From Phragmites australis (lineage: Eukaryota > Streptophyta > Magnoliopsida > Poales > Poaceae): DNA of 64,000 bases. The translations under genes were made by a program, and so were the position numbers. The DNA lies in contig NC_084941.1 in NCBI RefSeq assembly GCF_958298935.1, forward strand, positions 17,210,001 through 17,274,000. The letters run 5' to 3'. How positions within the stretch are numbered: position 1 is the first letter of the stretch; every line of letters begins with the position of its first letter. Of this stretch, positions 54,728 to 64,000 are shown piece by piece. The notes beneath the pieces were generated by a model. The model worked only from the letters and a program-made list of their open reading frames with translations. It searched no databases and was not told the DNA's origin.

Positions 54728-54738
54728 GTAAACATTGG

Positions 54739-55474
54739 CGACAGCGATGGCTACCTCGACCGTGCTTGATCCGGATGAAGATGGTGAGGAGGTGGACCAG
54801 CGGGAGTATATGAGCATGATCGGCTCTCTCCTTTACCTAACGGCAACAAGACCCGACATCCACTTTGCTGTCTTCTTGTGTGCTCGCTTCCAAGCTTCAC
54901 CGAGGACGTCTCACTGCCAAGCAGTGAAACGCATTCTGAGGTATCTCAAGCACACTTTAGAGTATGGCATTTGGTTTTCTGTATCCTCTTCCCTTTCTCT
55001 TCTTGGCTTTTCGGATGCGGATTTTGCTGGGTGTAGAATTGAAAGGAAGAGTACCTCTGGTACTTGTCATTTCTTGGGTTCTTCTCTTGTGGGTTGGTCT
55101 TCTCGCAAGCTGTCTAACGTTGTGCAGTTTACTGTTGAAGCTAAATATGTAGCTACTGCTAGCTATTGCTCATAGATTTTGTAGATGGTTGCTACCTTGA
55201 GGGATTTGGGTTAGATTTCATGAGTATGCCACTTTTGTGTGACAACACTAGTGCCAGAAGCTTAGCCAATAACCCAGTTCAACACTCTAGAACCAAACAT
55301 ATAGATGTGAGATTCCACTTCCTAATAGACCACAATGAGAAGGGAGACATTGAGTTGAGCTACATAGACACCCAACATCAACTAACCGACATCTTTACCA
55401 AGCCTCTAGATGCAACAAGGTTTGCCTTTCTGAGGGGAGAGCTTGATGTGTGCCATCCCTATAGCATTGTGTGA
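54739..55474 (+). pseudogene. Copia reverse transcriptase end and RNase H remnant
   Basis: Begins ATAMATSTVLDPDEDGEEVD, then REYMSMIGSLLYLTATRPDI, HFAVFLCARFQASPRTSH, LLGFSDADFAGCRIERKSTS and VEAKYVATASYCS with a stop at 55172. It continues in another frame with MSMPLLCDNTSARSLANNPV, HSRTKHIDVRFHFL and TDIFTKPLDATRFAFLRGEL to the stop at 55472-55474. These are the standard C-terminal blocks of plant Copia polyproteins (RNase H DAD and VEA residues visible). Protease, integrase and most of RT are missing upstream. Confidence 0.9.
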
Positions 55475-56833
55475 GGGAGAACTGCTTTTGTACATACTCT
55501 ATCTTACTTTTGTTGCATTTCATTGCATAGCATTTTTATAAGATATTCATGTCATCAAGCTTCACTTATATGTTCTTTGCACTTTCTTGTACTAGTTTTG
55601 AATTTATGCTAAGTGTAGTGGATGTATAACAATTTGTGCAAACTTAGGCTCTTATTGAAACATGACATAAAATCTATTGAGCAGGCTTGTCTTTTCTAAG
55701 AATGAACTTGAAATGTGAACATAATCTCTTATCACCCTTGAGTGTTTGTTTTAGTTTGATTAGTGCTTAAATTAGGGCTAATTCTGTGAAAAGCTTGTGC
55801 TAGGCAGTTTGTTCAGTTCAGCGGATTGGGGGTCTTTGACCTTTGTCTATGTAAATATTTAGCCCACGATTAACCCTTGGAAGAGCATGTGCTCTTTTGT
55901 ATCGCAAAAGGCACAACTTGTTTTGGCTTTGTGAAAAAATGCATATCTTGAATCCTATGTTGAGTTAATAAAATGAATGATCAAGTTTTGAGCTAAAATT
56001 GAATCCAATACAGTGACTTAAGGCTTCATGTAGTTTGCCAAAGAAATGAACCCATAGTTGCTTTAAACTCAATTGAGGATAGTTAAATGATCAAATGAGA
56101 AAGTTAACTTGTGCTTTTTAATGTACTAAGAATGTTATTTTTCATGTTGTCAAACTAAGGCTTGGATTGATATGTGGGTGTTTGCATAGCCCATCAGGTT
56201 GAACTTGGCATAGCACTAGTTTCTCTAATCTTTGCACTGATCATGAAATTGTAGATGCTTCTGTGGTGACATCTTTTGGATAATTGAACAACATGATCAA
56301 AACTTTCTTCACTCCCTGTGCTTATGATATGAACTCACTTCGAGACCTTATGCGCCTTTGAGTTATATTGTTTACTCCTCCTAGTGCTTTGACATCTCTA
56401 GTCCTTGCAAGTCCTTTGTGATCTATATGTGAAGCTTTGTAGTCTTGCATTTTATTTGCACAGCCTCTGCATAGTCTTGTATCCTTGATGTTTGAATTGC
56501 CAAAGGGGGAGAAAATATGCCCAAAGATATTATGCACAAATATTCAACATAAGGGGACAAAATTGCATTTGTTTAGAAATAAAAAAAGAAAAAATAAAAT
56601 ATGTGCAATCATCAAAGAGGAGCATGTGTTCTTGGATTTTTGAGTTTTTCTTGCTCTTTTAAGGTTTTTGGCTCGTCTTTGCCTCTCTTAGGACTTTTGC
56701 AACATTTCTTATGCTAAGTGATATATTTCGCTCTTTCTCGAGTTTTTGGTCACTTGGATGAGCTTATCTTAATTTTTTCAAACCAAAATCTTTGTGTTTT
56801 AAGGGTTGTCAATGCACTCATCAAGGGGGAGAT
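55475..56833. other. Copia 3' non-coding region before the right LTR
   Basis: 1.36 kb of AT-rich sequence with no frame I can support. It ends in the polypurine tract tcaaggggga at 56821-56830, with an earlier gccaaagggggag at about 56502. The length is unusual for Copia and could have held a lost extra ORF, but nothing readable remains. Confidence 0.6.
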
Positions 56834-58285
56834 TGAGAAACCAAGTTGAAATATGCTTTGATTTACTTGTGATGAGTGATTGACATTGGTATTTATTTGG
56901 CTTGATGATCTTCGGTTTAGCTTTGATGTGATTTGAATTGTTTTGGGATTTCATTTGAGCATATTGATTATGCACTAACTGGAATTGGAGTTGGAGATGT
57001 GTGTTTGCTTGTCTCATGGTGTGCAGGTGACGGATGCAACTTGGCGGTCGACGATGGGATGATCGGGGCCATGCGGAGTGCTTGGTGCTAGACGATCAAG
57101 GAGGTGGGTGGAGTCAAGGGTAATTCTAGCTGAACACGTGCAGATCAAGCAAATCATGGAAGGCGGATGGAGACGGCGTGTTGACAAAGTCAAGCGAAGG
57201 AGATGCCGGTGCAAGTGATAAGGCGGCCTAAGGGATCGGGAGTGGGAGAGAGTTGACGGTGGTCAGGATCGCATGATGGAGTACATGCGATGACATCGAA
57301 GCATTTGCTTAAGGTGTAAGCAAGGCGGTGAGTCATGCTTTGAGAAGCATGCAGACAGTTTCGCGGTTTAACCTCAAAACCGTGGGAGGACTGGAGGAGT
57401 ATGTGGCACCATCGCAAAGCTTGAGTCGAGGTGAAGCTATGTCGTGGAGGCGCTGTAGCCGTTCGATGAATGAAGAAGAAAATGGACCAAAATACACTCG
57501 GTGGTAGGTAGGAGTGTACTACAGAGATAGGTAGTTTGGGAAAAAGCTAGGAAACTTAGGGATCAAATTTTCTATTCCTATAAATAAAGGGGTAGGGCTA
57601 TGAGAGAGTTTGAACCATCCACTTGAGCCCCCTTGTGCCACCCATTTGAGAGCTTAGAGCTGGGTTTTAGATGAGAGAAGAATGAGTGCTTAGCCTATGT
57701 AATAGGTGAGAGTTTTGAGAGATAAATCTTTGTAATCCGCTTAAAATAAGGCTGATCTCTTTGAGTAATCAAGTTTATGTTTTTGCATATACTTGAATTC
57801 CCCCCTTCTAGTTTCCCTTTATTGGTTCTCTTGCAAGTTTGCAAGTTTTTTGTTTCCGGTTTTGATTTGCATTTTGGTTTTTTGGGCTGAAATTTTAGCA
57901 CCTTGTGAGGTCATTTTTCTTGTTGCTAGAGGCATTAAATTCGCATACACACACTTATGTGATGGGATCTTGAATTCTCTTGCCTCTAGACAATCAACTT
58001 CGAGAGTTTCGTTGCTTGATGTTCATTTTTTCTTGTTTCTTCGCAAGTTGTGATCTTTCGAGTGCTAAGATACATGGATTGATCTTAAATGGAGCCTATG
58101 ATTCATATAACATCCGTGGAGTCGTGTTGCCTCAATTTTCTCTTATTAATACTTCTCTCTATTTTTGCTTCAGCTTTAGTTTTGAGGTGCATTAGGTGAT
58201 CCAAATAGGAGAAGGCTATCAATTTTGAAAGAAATTTGTTGGGACATCTATTCACCCCACTTTAATCGTCAATCTTGTTCCTACA
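56834..58285 (+). repeat. Right LTR of the Copia element
   Basis: 1452 bp from TGAGAAACCAAG to cttgttcctaca, without the hAT insertion (empty site gattcata near 58100). TATA box cctataaata near 57580. Confidence 0.92.
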
Positions 58286-58329
58286 GCTATCAAAATTCAT
58301 AAACACAACACATTACAGAATGCAAGCAA

Positions 58330-59016
58330 CTTGACATGTCGGCAACCACATAACCCGAGCTACGTACGCACTTTGCAGCCTAAATAGTGGCGCTCAGGAT
58401 GCCGTCGACGTGGACGACCAAGCGACACCTCATGTTGTTTCTTGAGCCACTCCATCATTGTGTTGGCGTAGTGCATCCTAACAACCTCGACGTCTGCAGT
58501 GATGCTGTGCTTCCCCTCGCAATGTCCAGCATCGCCTGGCACTCGCCGATGCTATCTAGCCGCTCCCAATCACATGCTTCCTGCTAGTCACGATAGCGAT
58601 TAGCAAAGGCCGACAGCTCTAGCAGCTTTCTCGGCATGCCGATGAGCATCATTTGCCCCATCGGCTTCAGCAGTTCTAGCAGCGGTGTGGTTGGGTGCCA
58701 CACCGACACAGGATGCCAACAAAGCGCATGCATTAATTCCATTAGCCATCGCACCAAGAATCGCATGCCATTGCTAATTGCCGAATGCGATGATGAGCTT
58801 TTACCTTCATTTGCTTGGCATAGTGGCTAAGCAAGAATGTATTATGCCCAGGCGCCGAGTCCCGCTTGTTCGGTGACGAGCAGGTGGCGGCGACTTCTAA
58901 TGTCAGGATTGCTAAAAGGAAAATTTGGGAAAAGGAACCTATTGTATGGGAAATACCGTCATCCCAAATGCATTGGCGAACTTGATGGCGATGTGGCCAA
59001 ATCGGTTGAAGCCGAT
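58330..59016 (-). pseudogene. CAD: Cinnamyl-alcohol-dehydrogenase-like (CAD/mannitol dehydrogenase family) pseudogene fragment
   Basis: The minus strand holds the NAD(P)-binding half of a zinc-type medium-chain alcohol dehydrogenase. It reads GFNRFGHIAIKFANAFGMTV (glycine-rich cofactor loop, normally GLGGLGH), SSPNKRDSAPGHNTFLLSHY followed by AKQMK, VWHPTTPLLELLKPMGQMML, IGMPRKLLELSAFA, DSIGECQAMLDIA, and ITADVEVVRMHYANTMMEWL. Block order matches CAD-like enzymes that reduce hydroxycinnamaldehydes. At least four frame changes and several stops break it, and the loop glycines are mutated. The catalytic zinc half would lie upstream (higher coordinates), where the second Copia element starts at 59017. 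The tail lies next to the Copia insertion at 58290. The segment is thus an old gene caught between two retroelements. Confidence 0.8.
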
Positions 59017-59289
59017 TGTTAAAGGATGATCCGATCAGCACAGGTGATTAGCCGTTAGATTGATAGCTGTTAGATCATCACGCATATTCTGTACACGTTT
59101 TTAGCTCCTTCTTGATTGTAGCTCCATCTTTGTAATCATGCGCAACTACCTGCTAGAGACTGAAAGTTCGCTGCACCACTCTGAATGTTTCTCAGCATGG
59201 TAATGTATAACGTTCGGGACCTCTATATACTGAACAAGCGCTGCCACCGATTGTGTATGCGGTAGTCTCCCAATTAGTATTCGATTACA
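59017..59289 (+). repeat. Left LTR of the second Copia element (probable bounds)
   Basis: Starts TGTTAAAGGATGATC directly after CAD-like sequence and ends gtattcgattaca before the primer site. Length 273 bp is plausible for this lineage. The left bound is inferred because the partner LTR is not in the window. Confidence 0.6.
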
Positions 59290-59322
59290 TGGTACTAGAG
59301 CCTCTCTTTACCCCATAGAATC

Positions 59323-60290
59323 ATGTCTAGCGACAACTCCAGCTCTGGCACCTCCACCACAAATTCCTCCTCCGCTGGACTACTATTGACGCCATCCTTT
59401 GGCCATTTGATCACTGTCAAACTTAGCCGTGATAATCATCTACTGTGGAAGGCTTGAATTCTTCTATTCTTACGAAGCCAGCAACTTCTAGGCTTTGTTG
59501 ATGGATCCCACATGCCGCCCTTGAGGATGATCAACATCGTTGAAGGTACTGGCGACAATGCTTGATTAGTTCATCGACCAAATCCACCTTATCAGAATTG
59601 GATCCTCTAGGACCAATCTATTCTTAGTGCTCTTCTTTCTTCTCTGTCTCCTGAATTCTTGTCACAAGTTTTTTTTTCTTTGTACTTCCCATGAAGTGTG
59701 GACAGCCCTTGAACGCATGTTTGCATCTCAATCTCGGTCCAAAGACATGCAGATTCGGCGTCAACTAGCAACTGTCCAGAAGAAAGATTTCACTATGTCC
59801 GACTACTTCAACAAAGTAAAAGGGCTCATCGATGCTCTCGCTGTAGCATGCCAACCTCTACAGAACAAAGAAATTCTCTCCTAACTCGTCATCAGCCTCG
59901 ACACAGACTATGATCCGATTGTCACGTCGCTCACCACCCGAGCCGATCATCTCTGCCTCAATACATTTATGCGCATCTGCTCACTTTTGAGATGTGACTT
60001 GAACACAATTCTGAGGTGTCCTTCAGCTCCTCGGTGAACTCAGCTATGCGCAGCAGAGGTGGTGGTGGTCATCGATGGTGTGGCCGCGGGCGTTCCAGTG
60101 CCAACAATGGGCATGAACGCATGAACAACAACATCAACTCCAAGATGAAGATGGTGTGCCAAGTCTGTGGGAAGATCAGACATTCAGCACTCAAGTGCTG
60201 GTACCGATTTGACCATTCCTATGAAGCAAAAGACAAGCGTGTCATGGGATCTACAGTGATTGTACCTGCATACAACGTCGACACAAACTG
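59323..60290 (+). pseudogene. Copia gag remnant (second element)
   Basis: It starts MSSDNSSSGTSTTNSSSAGL, then LITVKLSRDNHLLWKA, LLGFVDGSH, SHEVWTALERMFASQSRSKD and MSDYFNKVKGLIDALA, ending with zinc knuckle CQVCGKIRHSALKC (about 60159-60200). These are UBN2-type Gag blocks. Stops at about 59455, 59562 and 59881, plus frame changes, disrupt it. Confidence 0.87.
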
Positions 60291-60797
60291 ATATATTGAT
60301 ACTGGTGCTACCGGCCACATCACCAATGATCTGGATCACATGACGACGCGTGAATGCTACACAGGGAAGGATCAAGTCCATGCCACGAATGGAGCAGGTA
60401 TGATCATTTCCCATATTGGTAATTTAGTGATTAACACTCCCTATAGAAATCACCACAAAAAATATTCTATTTGTTCATTGGTTTAGCACTAATAATGGTG
60501 TTTTCTTTGAATTTCATCCAAATCATTATCTCATCAAGGATCAAGCCACGAGAAGGACTCTTCTTCATGGTCCGTGTAAGGATGGTCTTTATTCCTTCAC
60601 CCCTAATGATGGTGCTGCTCCAAGAAAATCCTCCATCAATACTGCTTCTCAAGAACAGTGGTAGCATAGGCTAGGCCATCCATCTACTCTAATAGTTCAT
60701 CAAGTAGTTCAACTCAATAATCTTTCTTGTTCCAATGCAAATAACACTGCCACTGTCTGTGATGCATGTCAGTTGGCCAAAAGCTATCACCAACATC
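60291..60797 (+). pseudogene. Copia protease and integrase zinc finger remnant
   Basis: Aspartic protease YIDTGATGHITNDLDHMTTR (DTGA active site, about 60293-60352). After several frame changes comes the integrase N-terminal HHCC finger: WHRLGHPSTPIVHQVVQLNN ... VCDACQLAKSYHQ. Integrase homology breaks at about 60797 where the Gypsy LTR fragment begins. The catalytic DDE core is not found on the other side. Confidence 0.85.
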
Positions 60798-62919
60798 CCT
60801 ATGCTCAAGACCTAAGGTTCCATGTTGCTAAAATATCATCATATTAACCATCATTACTGCATATGTTCATTAGTCAAAATTATGATACTTCCCAACATCC
60901 CAAAAGCAATGCTAAGCAATCTATCCATAAAAGACTCCTAACCATAAATCATCTAGGTTCCAAGGGATGATAAGGGAATATCTAGGGAAAAACCTTAACA
61001 TAGGTGACTACCCATCATATTCACAAACATTGCATGCAGTTTTGTAAAACAAAACATTTAAAAACATAGGTTCAATATGATCAAGGACACTTGCCTTCTC
61101 CTTGCTGCTGCTCAGTGTATTCTTGCTCCTGGTCTTGATGTTCTTCAAATTGATCCGGGACGTTATCGGCTAATCGCACAATCATCGGCAAACAAACAAA
61201 CAAGATACACTAAGAACAGAGTATAAAACAAAAGAACAATGCGATAAAAACTAGCTAAAAAGAAAGAACACTGAAAAACGAATCCATCGACGCAAGAATC
61301 GCTTAAATCGGAGTTACGATGAAAAAGTTAGGGCTAAAACAAGTCTAGGGTTAAATCTGGAAAAAGAAAAGGACCTAAATTGAATTAATAGAAAGTTTAG
61401 GGACCTTTTTGTAAAAATAGAGGGACCTAAATGAATTATGAAAAAGTATAGGGATCTAACTGCAAAAAGATAGGGCTCTTTTTGTTATTTTAGAAAAGTT
61501 CAGGGGCTAAATTGCAAAATTACCAATTAAAGAAATTATCAGATTTATTTTTATACTGAAAAAGGTTTGAATTACTAGCTCTGGCTGACGTGGCATGGTG
61601 ACAGGGGTGACACCTCAGCAGAAAGGTTGAGGTGGCGGCTGAGGTGGATGGGTGACATGGCATGGCTGCTGACTAGGTTAAGTGGCAACACGTGGCAGCT
61701 TCTGGTTGGTTGATCGAAGGGGTAACAATAGATCTAATCTGGGCCGAGGGCTTTGGATCCGACGGCTGGGGAAGGTTTGTGTAGTCAGCAGGATGGTTCT
61801 CCGGCACGGCGGCGGCTTGCCGGAGACATGCGCAAACCTCATCGCCGGCCTCGAATCACAACGACAAGCGGCGGAACACGACAAGAAGGTAACGGCGATT
61901 TTGTTTTGGAGCTTACCGAGGGCAGCGCGGCACGGGAAAGTGGTCAGCGACGGAAGGGGGCGGCGGCTGCTTCGGGAACTCGTCGGAGAGGGTGCTCCAG
62001 CGATCAATCAGCGGTGGCGAGGGCCGGAAAAGCTTTGGTGGGGTCACGTGGTTCCGATGGTGAGCTTAGAAGGTCTGGGATGCTCGGGATCGGCGGGGCG
62101 GCAAGCTCGTGCAGAGGTGGCGGCTGTGGCGTCAGCAGCGAGATGAATCTCGGCGAGAAGGCTCGGTTTCGATGAGTTAGCGATGGGAACTGGTCGAGGG
62201 GGTTCGGGCTAGCTATATAGGCGGGTTCGGAAGGGCGGGGTGCGCTAGGACTCCAGGGTGACAGCGGATTGACTCGGACACGGCGGTGGGGAGATGCATC
62301 CGAGCTCAAATCCGCGATTTCCTTAGAGATAGGGCTAGCTAAAGATAGAAGGAATCCTGGGGATTTGATTTGACTGCTTTCTAGAAGTTCTCGGGTTCGG
62401 TTTGGGCTCGGATTCGAACGGAAATCGGCGGCCGGCGCATTCCCGTCTCTGCGTCAAAATCCGACTGAGGAAGAAGGTTCTGACATGCGGGACCCACATG
62501 TCAGTGGCTCGGGTGAGTGGTTCGGCGCGCGGGCTTGCGCGTGTAGTTGGGCCGAGGCAGGCGGCCTGGGTGGGAGGGGAAGTCGGCGGCGACTGGGCCG
62601 AAGCCGAGGAGAAACTGGGCCGAAAAGGGAAAAGGCAGCCCGGTAGAGGTTTTATTCTTTTTCTTTTTCCTATGAATTCAAAATCCAAATTCAAATTCAA
62701 AATCTAGGCAAAAACTCTTCAAATAAATTCATCAAAAATCAAATAAAATATTACTTGCCTAATTCAGCATGAATGCAAAAATATTCACTTATATCCTATG
62801 TCATTTATATCTTCTTTCATATAAAATAGGGTTTTCTTTCTTTTAAAAAAAATTTAAAACTCATTTGAACTTTAACAAATATTGAGAAATTTTAGAATTA
62901 GAAAAATTAGGGTGTTACA
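60798..62919 (-). repeat. Truncated Tekay/Del-like Gypsy LTR, minus orientation
   Basis: The right boundary is ggtgttaca at 62919 (minus-strand start TGTAACACC). The left side begins mid-LTR at tgctcaagacctaaggttcc, matching position about 27552 of the solo LTR at 26325. It shares gcaatctat..., ggttccaagggatgataaggg and acatttaaaaacataggttc with it. A minus-strand TATA (ctatatagc, about 62211-62220) precedes a GC-rich leader (61680-62640). Open frames there are LTR shadow frames. No target duplication is identifiable because the left end is deleted together with Copia sequence. Confidence 0.8.
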
Positions 62920-63669
62920 ATTGTTTGGCACAAAAACCTCATACACCTTCCTGAAAACCTTTGGTTGTGCTTGTTGGTCCAACCTTAGGCCCTACAATAG
63001 ACACAAGCTCCAATTTAGGTTTGTGCAATGTGTGTTTATAGGGTACAATGGATTGCACAAAGGGTACAAGTGCCTTAACCCCAAATCTAGGAGAGTTTAC
63101 ATTTCAAGAGATGTCTGATTTGATGAGACTATTTTTCCCTTTTCCAAAATGTCCCCAAATTCAAGTTTTGTCATATTTGAATCTCAACATCGTATTCATT
63201 TCACTATAGATAATCTAAGCCACCCACCATCAGGGAGTTGTGAATTTAGATATTACCATTTGGCTAATTATCATGTTCTGTCGTCTACTACTTGGCCTAA
63301 TTTTCCTATACATACTACACTTCATCGGCCTGTTGTTGTCGATAATAGCACTAAAGCTGTTGTTTCTACGGATCACTCCCCCTCTGATGGAGATAACGGT
63401 GTAGCACCTGATGATGAGCAATCTCGGACACCCTCAATATCTACTGCAGCACATGACTATTTGCCGAATACTTCCTCTCCAACATTAGTGCTTGATCCAA
63501 TTGAAATACCATCGGACTTGTCAGTTCCTGCTGCTACACCTAGAGCCCCTCATGAAATGAGAATAAGACTCAAGAACAATATCTCCAAGCCAAAGCAATT
63601 CAATGATGGCACAGTCAGATATGCAGGGATTGTAGTGATGGAACCAAGCAATCATCTAGAAGTTCTTTA
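62920..63669 (+). pseudogene. Copia integrase C-terminus and linker
   Basis: SYTFLKTFGCACWSNLRPYN, then CVFIGYNGLHKGYKCLNPKS and RVYISRDV with a stop at 63116, followed by a Ser/Pro-rich linker (TDHSPSDGDNGVAPDDEQSR, APHEMRIRLKNN). This is the standard plant Copia order between integrase core and RT. It stops at 63668. Confidence 0.85.
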
Positions 63670-64000
63670 GCATGACAATTGGAAATTGGCCATGGATGAG
63701 TAATATCGAGCACTGATGAACAATGAAACCTGGGAACTGGTTCAACCAAGAAGAGGGATGAATCTAATAGATTGCAAGTGGGTGTTCAAACTCAAGAGAA
63801 GGGCAAATGGTTTAGTAGAAAGGTACAAGGCTCGGTTGGTAGCAAAGGGCTTCATGGAAAGGCATGGAATTGACTATGCTGACACATTCAGTCCAGTGAT
63901 AAAACCAACTAGTATCAGACTTATTCTCTCTTTGGCTGTATCACAAGGTTGGAGTCTACGACAGTTGGATGTTCAAAATGCCTTTATTCATGGGATCTTA
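63670..64000 (+). pseudogene. Copia reverse transcriptase N-terminus (RVT_2), cut by the window end
   Basis: NWKLAMDE, a stop at 63703, [80 protein letters not shown] and [12 protein letters not shown]. These are the first RVT_2 blocks. The YVDD catalytic box lies beyond the window. Confidence 0.9.

Larger units (their letters stand above)
49880..54738 (-). mobile_element. CRM-like Ty3/Gypsy element, minus strand, 5'-truncated, inside the Copia
   Basis: Same family as 10777-14934. On the minus strand it runs from truncated gag (54727) through protease, RT, RNase H and integrase to the 3' LTR ending at 49880 (tgatgcgcg on the plus strand). The 5' LTR and Gag N-terminus are gone, and the break at about 54730-54738 joins directly to Copia RT sequence. 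A deletion therefore removed the Gypsy 5' end and most of the Copia pol together. The LTR region (49880-51081) is a rearranged double LTR. Confidence 0.88.
46659..58285 (+). mobile_element. Ty1/Copia LTR retrotransposon with nested elements
   Basis: LTRs 46659-48764 and 56834-58285 both start TGAGAAAC and end ttcctaca. A perfect 5-bp TSD, gctat, lies at 46654-46658 and 58286-58290. A Met-type primer binding site (attggtatcagagccgg) follows the left LTR, and the polypurine tract tcaaggggga precedes the right one. Gag (48827-49879) and the RT/RNase H end (54739-55474) remain. Everything between was replaced by a minus-strand Gypsy remnant. A hAT-type element sits in the left LTR. Without it the LTRs are about 1434 and 1452 bp. 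Confidence 0.93.
59017..64000 (+). mobile_element. Second Ty1/Copia retrotransposon, runs off the window
   Basis: A short LTR (59017-59289) is followed by a Met-type primer site with changes (tggtactagagcc), then Gag, protease and integrase zinc finger. A truncated Gypsy LTR is nested in the integrase. The integrase tail, linker and RT start run to the window edge. It is a different family from the Copia at 46659. Many stops mark it as old. The right LTR is outside the window. Confidence 0.88.

Noticed and set aside
55475..56833. Possible env-like ORF in the Copia 3' region
   Set aside because: Some Copia lineages carry one, but only short frames without signal peptide or membrane pattern are present here.
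61678..62707. Several overlapping 100-154-codon frames on both strands
   Set aside because: They sit in the GC-rich leader of the truncated minus-strand LTR. High GC lowers stop frequency. Frames overlap on both strands and have no recognisable protein.
1..64000. CRISPR arrays, phage defence or bacterial operons
   Set aside because: Spliced genes, LTR retrotransposons and plant DNA transposons show this is plant nuclear DNA. The regular repeats (108-bp units, CACTA subterminal arrays) have transposon explanations.

Overview
The window is nuclear DNA of a grass (Poaceae). The evidence is one intact GC-rich two-exon UDP-glycosyltransferase gene with spliceosomal introns, set in dense nested transposons typical of grasses: CACTA elements with cggtagtgat/ccggcactgat subterminal repeats, Ty3/Gypsy and Ty1/Copia LTR elements, and MULE and hAT derivatives. 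The species cannot be fixed from the sequence alone. I see no bacterial, CRISPR or phage-like system. Apart from the glycosyltransferase, nearly every coding trace is a transposon protein or a broken host-gene fragment.

Layout. 0.3-1.0 kb: minus-strand SEC61 alpha pseudogene with several internal deletions. 1.0-3.8 kb: unassigned intergenic DNA. 3762-25761: a 22-kb CACTA element (TSD ttt) of which only about 5 kb is its own sequence. Four retroelements interrupt it: a non-autonomous LTR element at 5962-10191 (TSD attgc), a chromovirus-like Gypsy at 10777-14934, a 3-kb Gypsy LTR with primer binding site at 15752-18766, and a non-autonomous LTR element at 18859-24346 (TSD tgact) whose interior codes on the antisense strand. 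26048-32608: a second, shorter member of that last family, split by a 4.2-kb solo LTR (26325-30527, TSD ctata). 32630-33452: a possible small CACTA element. 33383-37350: a 470-bp tandem duplication, with a 3-kb CACTA element carrying a Ulp1-like protease inserted in the first unit.

37729-40476 is the UGT83A-like glucosyltransferase gene, whose intron holds a TIR-flanked insertion carrying a DUF26 gene fragment. 40.5-46.6 kb holds small elements: a foldback MULE-type element with a 9-bp TSD, a related truncated copy inside a MITE, a pair of 0.53-kb repeats and a 280-bp segmental duplication. 46659-58285 is a Copia element (TSD gctat) carrying a hAT-type insertion in its left LTR and a minus-strand chromovirus-like Gypsy fused into its body. 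58330-59016 is a cinnamyl-alcohol-dehydrogenase (CAD-like) pseudogene fragment on the minus strand. 59017 to the window end is a second Copia element, interrupted by a truncated 2.1-kb Gypsy LTR and running off the window.

Only the glycosyltransferase looks able to make a functional host protein. The most informative observations are the datable nesting order, the antisense-only LTR elements, the Ulp1-bearing CACTA pair and the captured gene fragments. Boundaries with matching TSDs are firm. Family or lineage names (Tekay/Del-like, CRM-like, Tat-like) are inferences from motifs.
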